Below, one piece after another: positions 26,999 through 34,140 of a DNA stretch of 64,000 bases. The number at the start of each line of letters is the position of its first letter. The first letter of the stretch is position 1. The notes below the pieces were generated by a model. That model saw nothing but the letters and a program-made list of their open reading frames with translations, made no database searches and was not told the origin of the DNA. Made by a program: the position numbers and the translations under genes. The DNA comes from Myxococcales bacterium (lineage in GTDB: Bacteria > Lernaellota > Lernaellaia > Lernaellales > Lernaellaceae): the NCBI GenBank assembly GCA_012517325.1, contig JAAYVF010000025.1:1-64000 (forward strand). The letters are read 5' to 3'.

Positions 26999-27451
26999 AT
27001 GACCATCATTCGCAAGGATTTGCGCGACGAAGCGGGGCGAAGCGAGCGTTACCCCGGCGGCGGTTGGTCGACCGCGCCTTTTTTCAATAACCGCGAAGCC
27101 GCCGAGGAAGACATGAGTTGCTGGCGGCCGGCGGTGGACGTGCTCGAAGAAAAAGAGGCGATCAAGCTGCTGGTCGAATTGCCGGGCCTGGATAAAAGCG
27201 ACATCGCCGTCAACATCGATAACGGCATCCTCAGCATTTCGGGTAAACGCCAGGCGCCGGGCGACGCGGAACGGGCGAAATTCCTGCGCACGGAGCGCTG
27301 CTTCGGCTCGTTCTGCCGCAGCTTCAGCATCGGCAACCAGATCGACGTTGAAAAGATCGACGCCACGATGGACAAGGGCATGTTGACCCTGGTGCTGCCG
27401 TATCGCGAGGAAAGCAAGCCCAAGAGCATCGAGGTGAAGATCGGCGGCTAG
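26999..27451 (+). CDS. hsp20: Hsp20-family small heat-shock protein
   Basis: Predicted 150 residues, standard for the family, with AGGAGG about 10 bases before the ATG. The alpha-crystallin domain covers about residues 42-140: 'WRPAVDVLEEKEAIKLLVELPGLDKSDIAVNIDNGILSISGKR' region, then 'FCRSFSIG' and the conserved 'KGMLTLVLPYREESKPKSIEVKI'. These chaperones bind unfolding proteins in the cytoplasm without ATP. Monocistronic: a repeat-filled gap follows. Confidence 0.93.
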   Translation: MTIIRKDLRDEAGRSERYPGGGWSTAPFFNNREAAEEDMSCWRPAVDVLEEKEAIKLLVELPGLDKSDIAVNIDNGILSISGKRQAPGDAERAKFLRTERCFGSFCRSFSIGNQIDVEKIDATMDKGMLTLVLPYREESKPKSIEVKIGG

Positions 27452-27548
27452 CCGCCGAGCGTGAAAAAATCGCGCCGTCGTTCCGTGCGACAGTCGGAAA
27501 CCACTGCGGGAACGACGGATAAAGTTCTCCCTCACCCCGGCTTCGCCA

Positions 27549-27579
27549 CCCCTCTCCCACACGTTCCGGGGGAGAGGGG
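27549..27579. repeat. Hairpin repeat 1
   Basis: CCCCTCTCCC (27549-27558) pairs perfectly with GGGAGAGGGG (27570-27579) across an 11-base spacer. Confidence 0.65.
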
Positions 27580-27657
27580 ATTTTTAATAAAAACCCTCGC
27601 CGTCTTATTGATTGGCGCGACCAACCGTTCAACGACCGCGGCTTGTTTGAGATCCGC

Positions 27658-27692
27658 ACCCTTCGAGACGGCCCAGGGCCTCCGAGAAGGGT
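27658..27692. repeat. Hairpin repeat 2
   Basis: ACCCTTC (27658-27664) and GAAGGGT (27686-27692) are inverted copies flanking a GC-rich centre that itself contains GGCCCAGGGCC. Confidence 0.55.
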
Positions 27693-27745
27693 GGCGGTTA
27701 AGGTGAGACGGCCAAAGGCCTCCTCAGCGCTGCGTAGTAGAAAGC

Positions 27746-27785
27746 CGTGTCCCTTCTGAGGAACGAAGTGTCTCGAAGGGCACGG
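27746..27785. repeat. Hairpin repeat 3
   Basis: CCCTTCTGAG (27751-27760) and CTCGAAGGG (27772-27780) pair with one bulge, extended by CCGTG and CACGG outside. The arm sequence is related to repeat 2 (CCCTTC/GAAGGG). Confidence 0.55.
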
Positions 27786-27841
27786 ACATTTGGTAGTATC
27801 AACAACCTTTCCCGCTTTGGTTTGGGCCACAAGGTAAGGTC

Positions 27842-27872
27842 AAAAAAAACGCCGGGTCATTGGCCCGGCGTT
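27842..27872 (-). terminator. Rho-independent terminator of the rpmH-jag operon
   Basis: AACGCCGGG (27848-27856) pairs perfectly with CCCGGCGTT (27864-27872), loop of 7. On the minus strand the stem is followed by a run of eight T. It lies 20 bp after the jag stop codon. Confidence 0.9.
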
Positions 27873-27892
27873 CGCTTTTCGACGACGGAGCT

Positions 27893-28651
27893 TTACTGGC
27901 GGTCGCGCGGCGGCCGGCGTTCGCGATCGTGACCGCGGCCGTTGTCGCGCGGCGGGTGGTTGTTGTTGCCGAAGATCTGGACGCGCTTGAGGTCGCCGTT
28001 GCCGATCGACTTGGTGCGCAGCTCGCCGTAGTTTTTGATCTCGGCGTGGACGATCTTGCGCATCGCGGCGTCGAGCATCTCGGTGCTTTGCGGCCGGCCG
28101 GAGGACAGCGCGCGCTGGGCCAGTTGGCGGCACTTGTCGCGAACGGCGTCGATGCGCCGCTCGTGGTATCGCTCGGAATCGACCAGAATCCGCTTGCCTT
28201 CCCAGCCCTGTTTCTGGGCCATCAGCGTCATCAAAAACTGGATCGCTTCCAAGGTCGAGCCCTTGCGGCCGATGAAGATGCCGCTGCCGTCGCCCTTGAT
28301 ATCCAGCACGAGCTGGTCGTCGTTTTCGTGCTGGTCCACCACCGCCTCGGGCAGAATCGTCGTCGCGATGTGCCGCAAGGCCGACACCGGATCGAAGCCG
28401 TTGCCGTTGCCGCCGGCGCGGACGGGCCGCGCCGGATGCTCGAACTTCAGGCCTTCCACGAGCGGATCGGACTTGAGCCGGGCGCTGATGCGCACCTTGC
28501 GGCCGAACAGCGCGGTCAGCGAACCGGGCTGGGAAAGGATCTCCACCTCGAGCAGATCCTTGTCGACGCCGAAATTCTGCGCCGCGGCGGCCACCGCCTC
28601 CTCGACGGTTTTACCGGAAAATTCGTAGCGGCTTTCCTGCTGGTCAGTCAT
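27893..28651 (-). CDS. jag: Jag/KhpB RNA-binding protein (KH-R3H)
   Basis: Predicted 252 residues. An N-terminal Jag domain ('EFSGKTVEEAVAAAAQNFGVDKDLLEVEILSQPG') is followed by a spacer, a KH domain around residues 105-175 with the GxxG loop 'IGRKG', and an R3H domain around residues 175-235 ('MRKIVHAEIKNY'; the family Arg-x-x-x-His is R-K-I-V-H). The tail is rich in Arg, Asp and Asn. Jag binds RNA and is implicated in cell elongation and membrane-protein biogenesis. Its start overlaps the yidC stop by 8 bp, so the two are translationally coupled; it is the last gene of the operon. Confidence 0.93.
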   Translation of the reverse strand: MTDQQESRYEFSGKTVEEAVAAAAQNFGVDKDLLEVEILSQPGSLTALFGRKVRISARLKSDPLVEGLKFEHPARPVRAGGNGNGFDPVSALRHIATTILPEAVVDQHENDDQLVLDIKGDGSGIFIGRKGSTLEAIQFLMTLMAQKQGWEGKRILVDSERYHERRIDAVRDKCRQLAQRALSSGRPQSTEMLDAAMRKIVHAEIKNYGELRTKSIGNGDLKRVQIFGNNNHPPRDNGRGHDRERRPPRDRQ

Positions 28652-30464
28652 TTGGTTTTTTTCCTCCCACCTTGACGGGTGCAGGGATCGGGTTCGGTAG
28701 GAAATACTTGTTGGTGATCACCTGCTGGATGATAGAAAGGATGTTGTTGGTCAGCCAATACACCACCAGGCCGGACGGGAAGCTCAGGAAGAGGAAGGTG
28801 AAGAGAATCGGCATCATCATCATGACCCGATTCTGCGCCGGATCGGCGGTGGACGGCGTCATTTTCTGGGAGATGAACATTGTCACGCCCATGAGGATCG
28901 GCGTGACGTAGTAGGGATCCTGGGCCGACAGATCCTGCAACCAGCCGAAGAACGGCGTGTGCCGCAGTTCGATCGAATAGCCCAGGGCGCGGTAGAACGC
29001 GATGAAGATCGGCAGTTGCAGCAGCATCGGCAGGCAGCCGCCGGCCGGGTTGACGTTGTGCGCGCGGTACAAGGCCATCATTTCCTGATTGAGCTTTTCC
29101 TTGTTGTCCTTGAGTTTTTCGCGCAGCTTGGCGATTTCGGGCTGCAGTTGCTGCATCTGCTTCATCGATTTGAAGCTCTTGTGCTGCAGCGGGAACATGA
29201 AAATCTTGATGATCACGGTGAGGATGAGGATCGCGACGCCGTAATTGCCCGTCACGCGCGCCAGGTAGACCAGCGCCACCATCAGGTAGCGGGCGATGAT
29301 GTCGAACCAGCCGAAGTCGATCGACTTGTCGAAGCGGTATTTCGGGCCGTTGTTGCCGGCGGCGATGTATTCGCGCTGCTTGGGGCCGAGGTACGCCTTG
29401 AAGACCGCTTTTTTCGTCTCGTTCGGACCCAGCGTCAGCGCGCCGCCGAGCAACCGCGCTTCCATGACGTTCTGGCCGACGTCGCGGATCTTGGCCCGCG
29501 CGTTCTGCACCGCCAGCGTTTCCTGGTCGGGGCCGACGAGGGCGGCGAAGTAATTGTCGGCGAAGCCGGTCCAGAAGGCCGGGGCGTCGGCGATGTCGTC
29601 CGGCTTGACCTTGGAGATGTGCTGGGCCTTGAGGCTGCCCTCGAGATTGTTGACCTGCAGCATCTGGTTGTAGTCGCGGTAGAAGAAGCTCGACGTGTCC
29701 TCGATGATCTGCTCGTAAACCGCGCAGAACGGCTGCACCGTCACCGGTTGGTTCGAGGCGTTGGCGATCTGCATTTCGACGTCGACGTTGTAGGGCAGAT
29801 CCTGGGGCTGCGTGCCCTGGATGGAAAAGCGCACGGTTTTGGTGACGGTCAGGGCGCCGCTGCTTTGCGACAGCACCCAATGGTCGGGCGCCTGCTGATC
29901 GACCCGCCACAAGCCGGTGCCGTCCAGGCCGGCCATGTCGTTCAGAGCGCAGACCAGTTGCGGTTGATCGGAGTAGGGGCGGGGTTTGACCTTCTTTTTG
30001 ATCAGCGGCCGCTCGTAGGGCGCCAGGTCGACCTTTTTCCGTTCGGCGGCGGCCAGTTTTTTATCGGCGGTGGTGAGGTTGAAGTTCAGCAGTTCCCAAT
30101 CCAGCAGACTGCCGCCGTCGCGGTTGGCGATCACGCCGCTGACCAGGGGCGTCGCCACCTTGCCCTGCGTGGGTTCGACGGGGGGCGGGGCCGGCGCGAC
30201 GGGAGCCGCGGTTTCGCCAGTCGCCGGTTCGGCCGCCGCGGTCGCTTCGGCCGGCGGAGTCGGCGGCGCCGGCAAGGGCGGCGGAGTCTGGGTCGCCGGC
30301 GGCATGGCCGCCGGAGTTGCGGCGGGAGTCGGCGAGGTCGCGGCCGCTTGTTCGCCGGTGGGCGTCAGGTCTTGCTGCGGTTTCGGTTGCGGGGCGAAGA
30401 GCATCTGCCAGGCAAACAACACCGCCACCATCAGCAACATGGCGATAATAAAATTGCGGTCCAT
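28644..30464 (-). CDS. yidC: Membrane protein insertase YidC
   Basis: Predicted 606 residues, typical for Gram-negative YidC. First membrane segment at about residues 5-22 ('FIIAMLLMVAVLFAWQMLF'), a Pro/Ala/Thr-rich linker (about 25-105), the large periplasmic beta-supersandwich domain, and the conserved five-helix insertase core at the C terminus ('YGVAILILTVIIKIFMFPLQHKSFKSMKQMQQLQPEI', 'NPAGGCLPMLLQLPIFIAFYRAL', 'FPSGLVVYWLTNNILSIIQQ'). It inserts proteins into the inner membrane alone or with SecYEG. AGGAG precedes the start, 9 bp downstream of yidD. The linker is longer and more Pro-rich than usual. Confidence 0.96.
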   Translation of the reverse strand: MDRNFIIAMLLMVAVLFAWQMLFAPQPKPQQDLTPTGEQAAATSPTPAATPAAMPPATQTPPPLPAPPTPPAEATAAAEPATGETAAPVAPAPPPVEPTQGKVATPLVSGVIANRDGGSLLDWELLNFNLTTADKKLAAAERKKVDLAPYERPLIKKKVKPRPYSDQPQLVCALNDMAGLDGTGLWRVDQQAPDHWVLSQSSGALTVTKTVRFSIQGTQPQDLPYNVDVEMQIANASNQPVTVQPFCAVYEQIIEDTSSFFYRDYNQMLQVNNLEGSLKAQHISKVKPDDIADAPAFWTGFADNYFAALVGPDQETLAVQNARAKIRDVGQNVMEARLLGGALTLGPNETKKAVFKAYLGPKQREYIAAGNNGPKYRFDKSIDFGWFDIIARYLMVALVYLARVTGNYGVAILILTVIIKIFMFPLQHKSFKSMKQMQQLQPEIAKLREKLKDNKEKLNQEMMALYRAHNVNPAGGCLPMLLQLPIFIAFYRALGYSIELRHTPFFGWLQDLSAQDPYYVTPILMGVTMFISQKMTPSTADPAQNRVMMMMPILFTFLFLSFPSGLVVYWLTNNILSIIQQVITNKYFLPNPIPAPVKVGGKKPND

Positions 30465-30473
30465 TCCGCTCCT

Positions 30474-30725
30474 TTACTGGCGCGCGGGAGGCACCGGGTC
30501 ATCACCCCCACGAGCGAAGGGATGGCAGCGTAACAGTCGCCAGAGCGCCAAACCCCAGCCGCGGATCAGGCCGTGAATCTGGAGCGCCTCCAGCGCGTAT
30601 TGCGAACACGTCGGCCGGTACCGGCAGTTGTTCCCGAGATAGGGGCTGATGGCCCGCTGGTAAAAGCGGATCATCCCCGCGCTCAGGCGCGTCAACCAAC
30701 GAAGGACGAGCGGTTCGGTTGCCAT
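30474..30725 (-). CDS. yidD: YidD membrane protein insertion efficiency factor
   Basis: Predicted 83 residues from the ATG at 30725. Contains the whole family signature: '[14 protein letters not shown]'-like (here [14 protein letters not shown]), '[19 protein letters not shown]' and 'RLLRCHPF'. YidD is a small amphipathic inner-membrane-associated protein that aids YidC/Sec insertion. It starts 6 bp after the rnpA stop codon at 30731 and is followed 9 bp later by yidC. Confidence 0.93.
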   Translation of the reverse strand: MATEPLVLRWLTRLSAGMIRFYQRAISPYLGNNCRYRPTCSQYALEALQIHGLIRGWGLALWRLLRCHPFARGGDDPVPPARQ

Positions 30726-30730
30726 CGCGT

Positions 30731-31072
30731 TCAAAGCGGGCTTTGGCCGGCATGGCGCGAAAAATACGGGGCGAAAACGGAATCCAGATCGGCCAACCGC
30801 CGCAGGCGGTTTTCCGGTCGGACGACCACCACGAGGTCGCGATCGGCCGAAAAGCGATCGCGGTGCAAGCGAAAATATTCGCGCAACAGCCGTTTGATCC
30901 GGTTGCGGCGGACCGCCTTGCCGACCTTGCGGCTCACGACCAGGCCGAGCCGCGGTCCGACGGCGGTGGTCGGGCATTCGATGAGAATCAAGCCGTCGGT
31001 CCGGAATCGGCGACCCTGCCCGGTGACGCGGGCAAAATCCCGCCGGCCGAGCAGGCGATCCCGTTTGGTCAA
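30731..31072 (-). CDS. rnpA: Ribonuclease P protein component
   Basis: Predicted 113 residues from a TTG at 31072 ('[16 protein letters not shown]'), the position expected from homologues; the frame is open farther upstream but that overlaps rpmH. Family motifs are present: '[28 protein letters not shown]', the RNR box that binds P RNA, and 'DLVVVVRPE'. Together with the P RNA it matures the 5' end of tRNAs. It begins 27 bp after the rpmH stop codon. Confidence 0.93.
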   Translation of the reverse strand: MTKRDRLLGRRDFARVTGQGRRFRTDGLILIECPTTAVGPRLGLVVSRKVGKAVRRNRIKRLLREYFRLHRDRFSADRDLVVVVRPENRLRRLADLDSVFAPYFSRHAGQSPL

Positions 31073-31098
31073 TGTCCGCCGCGTCGCCCGCCCTGTCC

Positions 31099-31248
31099 TT
31101 ATTTGCTCGGAATCGTCGCGGCCAACCGCTTGCGGCCCTTGGCGCGGCGGCGCTTCAATACCTGCCGGCCCGCCGCGGAAGCCATGCGGGCCCGAAAGCC
31201 GTGTTTCCGCACCCGGCGGAGATTGCTGGGTTGAAAAGTTCGTTTCAT
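31099..31248 (-). CDS. rpmH: 50S ribosomal protein L34
   Basis: A 49-codon gene: starts [20 protein letters not shown], continues with a Lys/Arg-rich segment and ends TIPSK. This is the complete, highly conserved L34. First gene of the rpmH-rnpA-yidD-yidC-jag operon. A ribosome site (GAGGTG) lies just before the ATG at 31248. Confidence 0.97.
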   Translation of the reverse strand: MKRTFQPSNLRRVRKHGFRARMASAAGRQVLKRRRAKGRKRLAATIPSK

Positions 31249-31334
31249 TCTTCACCTCGTTTAGCGTATCCCACGGTCGCGACTTTTTGCCCGCGCGAAA
31301 TCCGGGGCTTGTTCGCATTGGGAATGAGTGGTGT

Positions 31335-31363
31335 TTCTTAGATAATTCAAGTGCTCTTGTCAA
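31335..31363 (-). promoter_or_regulatory. Promoter of the rpmH operon
   Basis: On the minus strand TTGACA (31358-31363), a 17-bp spacer and TAAGAA (31335-31340), with the rpmH ATG about 87 bases downstream. A perfect -35 box and ideal spacing make this one of the most convincing promoters in the window. Confidence 0.72.
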
Positions 31364-31430
31364 GGCGTTTTCACTTCAAAAATCCGGACTTGGACTCGTC
31401 ATTCGCCGGCGCCGGATCCGGCGGATGCGG

Positions 31431-31488
31431 ATATCTGGTGCTCCAAGCCCCGAAAACCACCAGATATAGTCCGTTTCGGGGCTTTTTT
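31431..31488 (+). ncRNA. Overlapping-stem RNA structure with terminator-like end
   Basis: Two perfect stems interleave. Stem 1: ATATCTGGTG (31431-31440) with CACCAGATAT (31458-31467). Stem 2: AAGCCCCGAAA (31445-31455) with TTTCGGGGCTT (31474-31484), followed by TTTT. Each stem's loop contains one arm of the other, so they form a pseudoknot or are mutually exclusive. Stem 2 plus the T run is a good plus-strand terminator, yet there is no plus-strand gene upstream for 5 kb. A 14-bp palindrome (CGCCGGATCCGGCG) lies 10 bp upstream. Candidate small RNA or attenuator; class not recognised. Confidence 0.45.
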
Positions 31489-31498
31489 ACCCCCGAGA

Positions 31499-31529
31499 AA
31501 AGAAAAACGCCCCCCAGGCGGGAGGCGTT
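31499..31529 (-). terminator. Terminator of lipoprotein gene 31547-32275
   Basis: On the minus strand AACGCCTCCC, loop GCCT, GGGGGGCGTT (31506-31529), followed by TTTTC. One T-G pair in the stem. It lies 18 bp after the stop codon. Confidence 0.75.
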
Positions 31530-31546
31530 GATCGGTTGATCGAATT

Positions 31547-32275
31547 TTAGAGAGGCATCACCATGATGCTGCCGCTGGCGTCGACCGAGCCGATGAAACC
31601 GGTCTTGCCGTCCGGATTGATCGTCACGTAACTGCCGTTGATAGAAGCCTCGGTGAATTCCACGTCTTCCAGGCTGGCGGTGAAGGCCGCGCCGTTCGTT
31701 TTGCCGATCTCGGTGACGTGCATCGTGCCGCCGGTCGAGATGTACAGCGCGTCGTAGACCATCGTCAGGCCCTGTTGCTTGGCGTTGACGTAAAGCAGAA
31801 CGAAAGTGGTCAGGGTCTCAGCCTTGCCGCCGGTTTCGATCGTCAGGTCGTAGTCGCCCGCCACGGTGTCGCCGGCCAACTGCCAGCCGAACAACTGGTG
31901 CATCGTGCCGGTCATCGGATCGCTGGCTTGCGAAATCGAGAAGACGTCGTGGACCGACGCGTAAACGAATTGTTGGCAAAGCGCGCCGGTGCACGGTTCC
32001 CATGTTTCCTCGTTGAAGCCGCCGTCCACCCAGGGGTCGCCGGTCGGGGTCGTGTCGTCGTTATCGTCGTTGTCGTCGTCATCGTCGTCGGCCGGCGAAG
32101 CATCGTCATTGTCGTCATCATCATCGGCCGGGGAAGCGTCGTTGTCGTCGTCCGCCGCGGACGTGTCGTTGTCGTCGTCGTCATCGTCGCTGGAGCACGC
32201 GGCCAGAATGGCCAGGCCGCCCAGGGCCAAGAGCGCGACCAGCAATAAAATCCGCCATTTACCCATCAGTTTCAT
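31547..32275 (-). CDS. Asp-rich-linker lipoprotein of unknown function
   Basis: Predicted 242 residues from the ATG at 32275 (GGAGG five bases upstream). Hydrophobic signal and lipobox AILAAC, then about 55 residues made almost only of Asp, Asn, Ala, Ser and Pro, including repeats of the type 'NDDASPADDDDD'. The remaining 150 residues look like a beta-rich domain ('GDYDLTIETGGKAETLTTFVLLYV', 'GTMHVTEIGKTNGAAF', 'INGSYVTINPDGKTGFIGSVDASG'). The linker is probably a spacer lifting the domain from the membrane. No family recognised. Its own terminator lies between it and the rpmH promoter. Confidence 0.8.
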   Translation of the reverse strand: MKLMGKWRILLLVALLALGGLAILAACSSDDDDDDNDTSAADDDNDASPADDDDDNDDASPADDDDDDNDDNDDTTPTGDPWVDGGFNEETWEPCTGALCQQFVYASVHDVFSISQASDPMTGTMHQLFGWQLAGDTVAGDYDLTIETGGKAETLTTFVLLYVNAKQQGLTMVYDALYISTGGTMHVTEIGKTNGAAFTASLEDVEFTEASINGSYVTINPDGKTGFIGSVDASGSIMVMPL

Positions 32276-32424
32276 TTTCGCCTCGCCTCCGGATTGATCC
32301 TTAAATTTGAGAAAAAAGGCAATTGCACAACCAAAATACAATCCCAAATCCCGGGCGGGAGGTCAAGCCGCTCGCGCAACGAAGCGTATCGCTTTGTTTC
32401 CGGAAGGAATTTTTCCGGTCACCG

Positions 32425-34023
32425 TCACCAATTTTCGATCGGCAAAGGCGCGGCCAGGGTTTGCACGCAGGGTCGGGAAAACGGGTCGAACGGCTCGCGG
32501 AGCCAGTCGACCGCCAGTTGCCGGAGGCATTGTTGATCGGCGAGCGGGACGCCGGACTCGCGGCCGCCCAGGTCGAAGAGCACGGCGTGATCGGCGTTGA
32601 CCGGCACCACGTAGCCGCCCGACAACCCCGCGGCGACGGCCTGAGCGGCGCCGGTCCACGGCGTGGCCTGGTCGAGACGCGGCGCGATCAGCAGTCCGGG
32701 CAAGGCCGTCGCCACCGGCGTTCGGTCGACTTGCGGCGGCGCGTCGTCAAGCCGGGCCAGTTCCTCGCAGTCGATCGCGGTCATCCACTCAATCTGGTCC
32801 AGCGGAATGTAAGGGGGACTGAGTTGCGACAGGACAAAGGTGGTGTCGGAAAAAACGTTCCAGCCGGGAAAATCGAGGCACATCGTGTTGTCGGAATACG
32901 GATCGAACACCAGCGTTTCGCCGTCGGTGCCCAGTTCCGTGGGCGGCTCGCGCAGGATCAGCGCCTCCTGGTGCCAAGCCTTCATCGCGGCCCAATCGTC
33001 CGCCGCGCCCGCCGCGAGCACCATCGGCCAGCGGGCCAGAAAACGCGGCTCGTCACCCAGGTGAAATAGGTCCATGGTGATTTCGCGGCCGGTCGGCGCA
33101 CCGGCGGCGGCGGGGCCGTTGATGAATTCGTCGGTGGCCGCCCACAGCGCGGCGCCCGACGAGTAAGGGCAGTCCGCGACGGCGTCGCAGTCGGCGGCCA
33201 GGGTTTTCAGGATGCGGTCGAGGTCGTGTCGTCCGGTTCCCTGCGGGGCGAGCAGCGAGTCGAACAGGTAGGCCGCCACGTGAGCGTCGTCCAGCCGCAG
33301 GTACTCGAGAAACAGCCGCGTTCCGTAACTGTTGCCGTACAGTTTGATCGTGTCCAACCCGAGCGCCGCCCGCACCCGCGCGAAATCCCGCGCCGCGGCG
33401 GCGGTGGACAGCCGCGCCGGGGAAACGTCGGTCGGCAGCCCTTCGAGGCACTCGCGCACGAGGGCGCGGTATTCGTCCGGATCGGCGTACGGCCGGCCGA
33501 GCACGTCATCCGGGCAGACCAGCGGCGTGGACGACAGCGACGAACCGCGCGACTCGACGAACAGCAGGGTGAAGTTTTCGCGCAGTTCGACGTTCAGAAA
33601 ACCCTCCGGCCACAGGCCGAGCAGAATGACGTTGCGCAGGTTCGGATCGGGGCCGCCCAGATGCACCGCCAACACGTCCGTTGCCGCGGCATCCGCCGCC
33701 GGCACGACGGCGAAACGCACCGCCAGCCGCCGGCCGTCGTCGTTTTCCCAATCGACCGGGGCTGCGACCGTGCCGCAGGCGGTGTCGGGCGGAATCAGCA
33801 CGCGATATTCGAGCGGATAGAACTCGTTGCACGACACCCACTCGAGAGCCGGCGGCGCGGTATCGTCATCGTTGTCGTCGTTGTCGTTGTCATCGTCGTT
33901 GTCGTCGTCGCCAGCCGGTGAAGCGTCGTCGTTGTCGTCATCGTCAGCGGCCGAATCGGCGCCGGTTCCGCAGGCGCCGAGTAAAAGCGCCAGCATCAGC
34001 AATGGGTAAAGGGCGTTTTTCAT
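32425..34023 (-). CDS. Alpha/beta-hydrolase lipoprotein (peptidase S33-like)
   Basis: Predicted 532 residues. Signal with lipobox LLGAC (Cys18), then an Asp/Asn-rich linker to about residue 54. The hydrolase domain has 'LAVHLGGPDPNLRN', 'LLFVESRGSSLSS' and the nucleophile elbow 'LYGNSYGTRLFLEYLR' (G-N-S-Y-G), followed by a cap-like insertion and C-terminal Asp ('LIAPRLDQATPW') and His ('VNADHAVLF') positions, as in tripeptidyl aminopeptidase-type S33 enzymes. Predicted outer-membrane or periplasmic peptidase or esterase. The usual Gly-Gly-Pro-Gly oxyanion motif is GGPD here. Isolated gene. Confidence 0.82.
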   Translation of the reverse strand: MKNALYPLLMLALLLGACGTGADSAADDDDNDDASPAGDDDNDDDNDNDDNDDDTAPPALEWVSCNEFYPLEYRVLIPPDTACGTVAAPVDWENDDGRRLAVRFAVVPAADAAATDVLAVHLGGPDPNLRNVILLGLWPEGFLNVELRENFTLLFVESRGSSLSSTPLVCPDDVLGRPYADPDEYRALVRECLEGLPTDVSPARLSTAAAARDFARVRAALGLDTIKLYGNSYGTRLFLEYLRLDDAHVAAYLFDSLLAPQGTGRHDLDRILKTLAADCDAVADCPYSSGAALWAATDEFINGPAAAGAPTGREITMDLFHLGDEPRFLARWPMVLAAGAADDWAAMKAWHQEALILREPPTELGTDGETLVFDPYSDNTMCLDFPGWNVFSDTTFVLSQLSPPYIPLDQIEWMTAIDCEELARLDDAPPQVDRTPVATALPGLLIAPRLDQATPWTGAAQAVAAGLSGGYVVPVNADHAVLFDLGGRESGVPLADQQCLRQLAVDWLREPFDPFSRPCVQTLAAPLPIENW

Positions 34024-34085
34024 GGCGTAAGTATTGTTCCATCGCCGCGGGCAAAGGGAAAGGGGAGAAAGGGGAGCGGCCGTTT

Positions 34086-34120
34086 AAAAAATCACGGGCG
34101 CCTCGGATGAGACGCCCGTG
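34086..34120 (-). terminator. Terminator of the C25 peptidase gene
   Basis: CACGGGCG (34093-34100) pairs with CGCCCGTG (34113-34120); on the minus strand the stem is followed by ATTTTTT. It lies about 20 bp after the stop codon at 34141. Confidence 0.82.
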
Positions 34121-34140
34121 GGAAGTGGCAAGCGGGCGGA

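Larger units (their letters stand above)
27452..27841. other. 390-bp intergenic stretch filled with hairpin repeats
   Basis: No gene is supported between hsp20 and the jag terminator. It contains three separate inverted repeats (annotated individually) with sequences of the kind that recur in intergenic regions of environmental genomes. Short open frames here have no ribosome sites or family signals. Confidence 0.65.
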
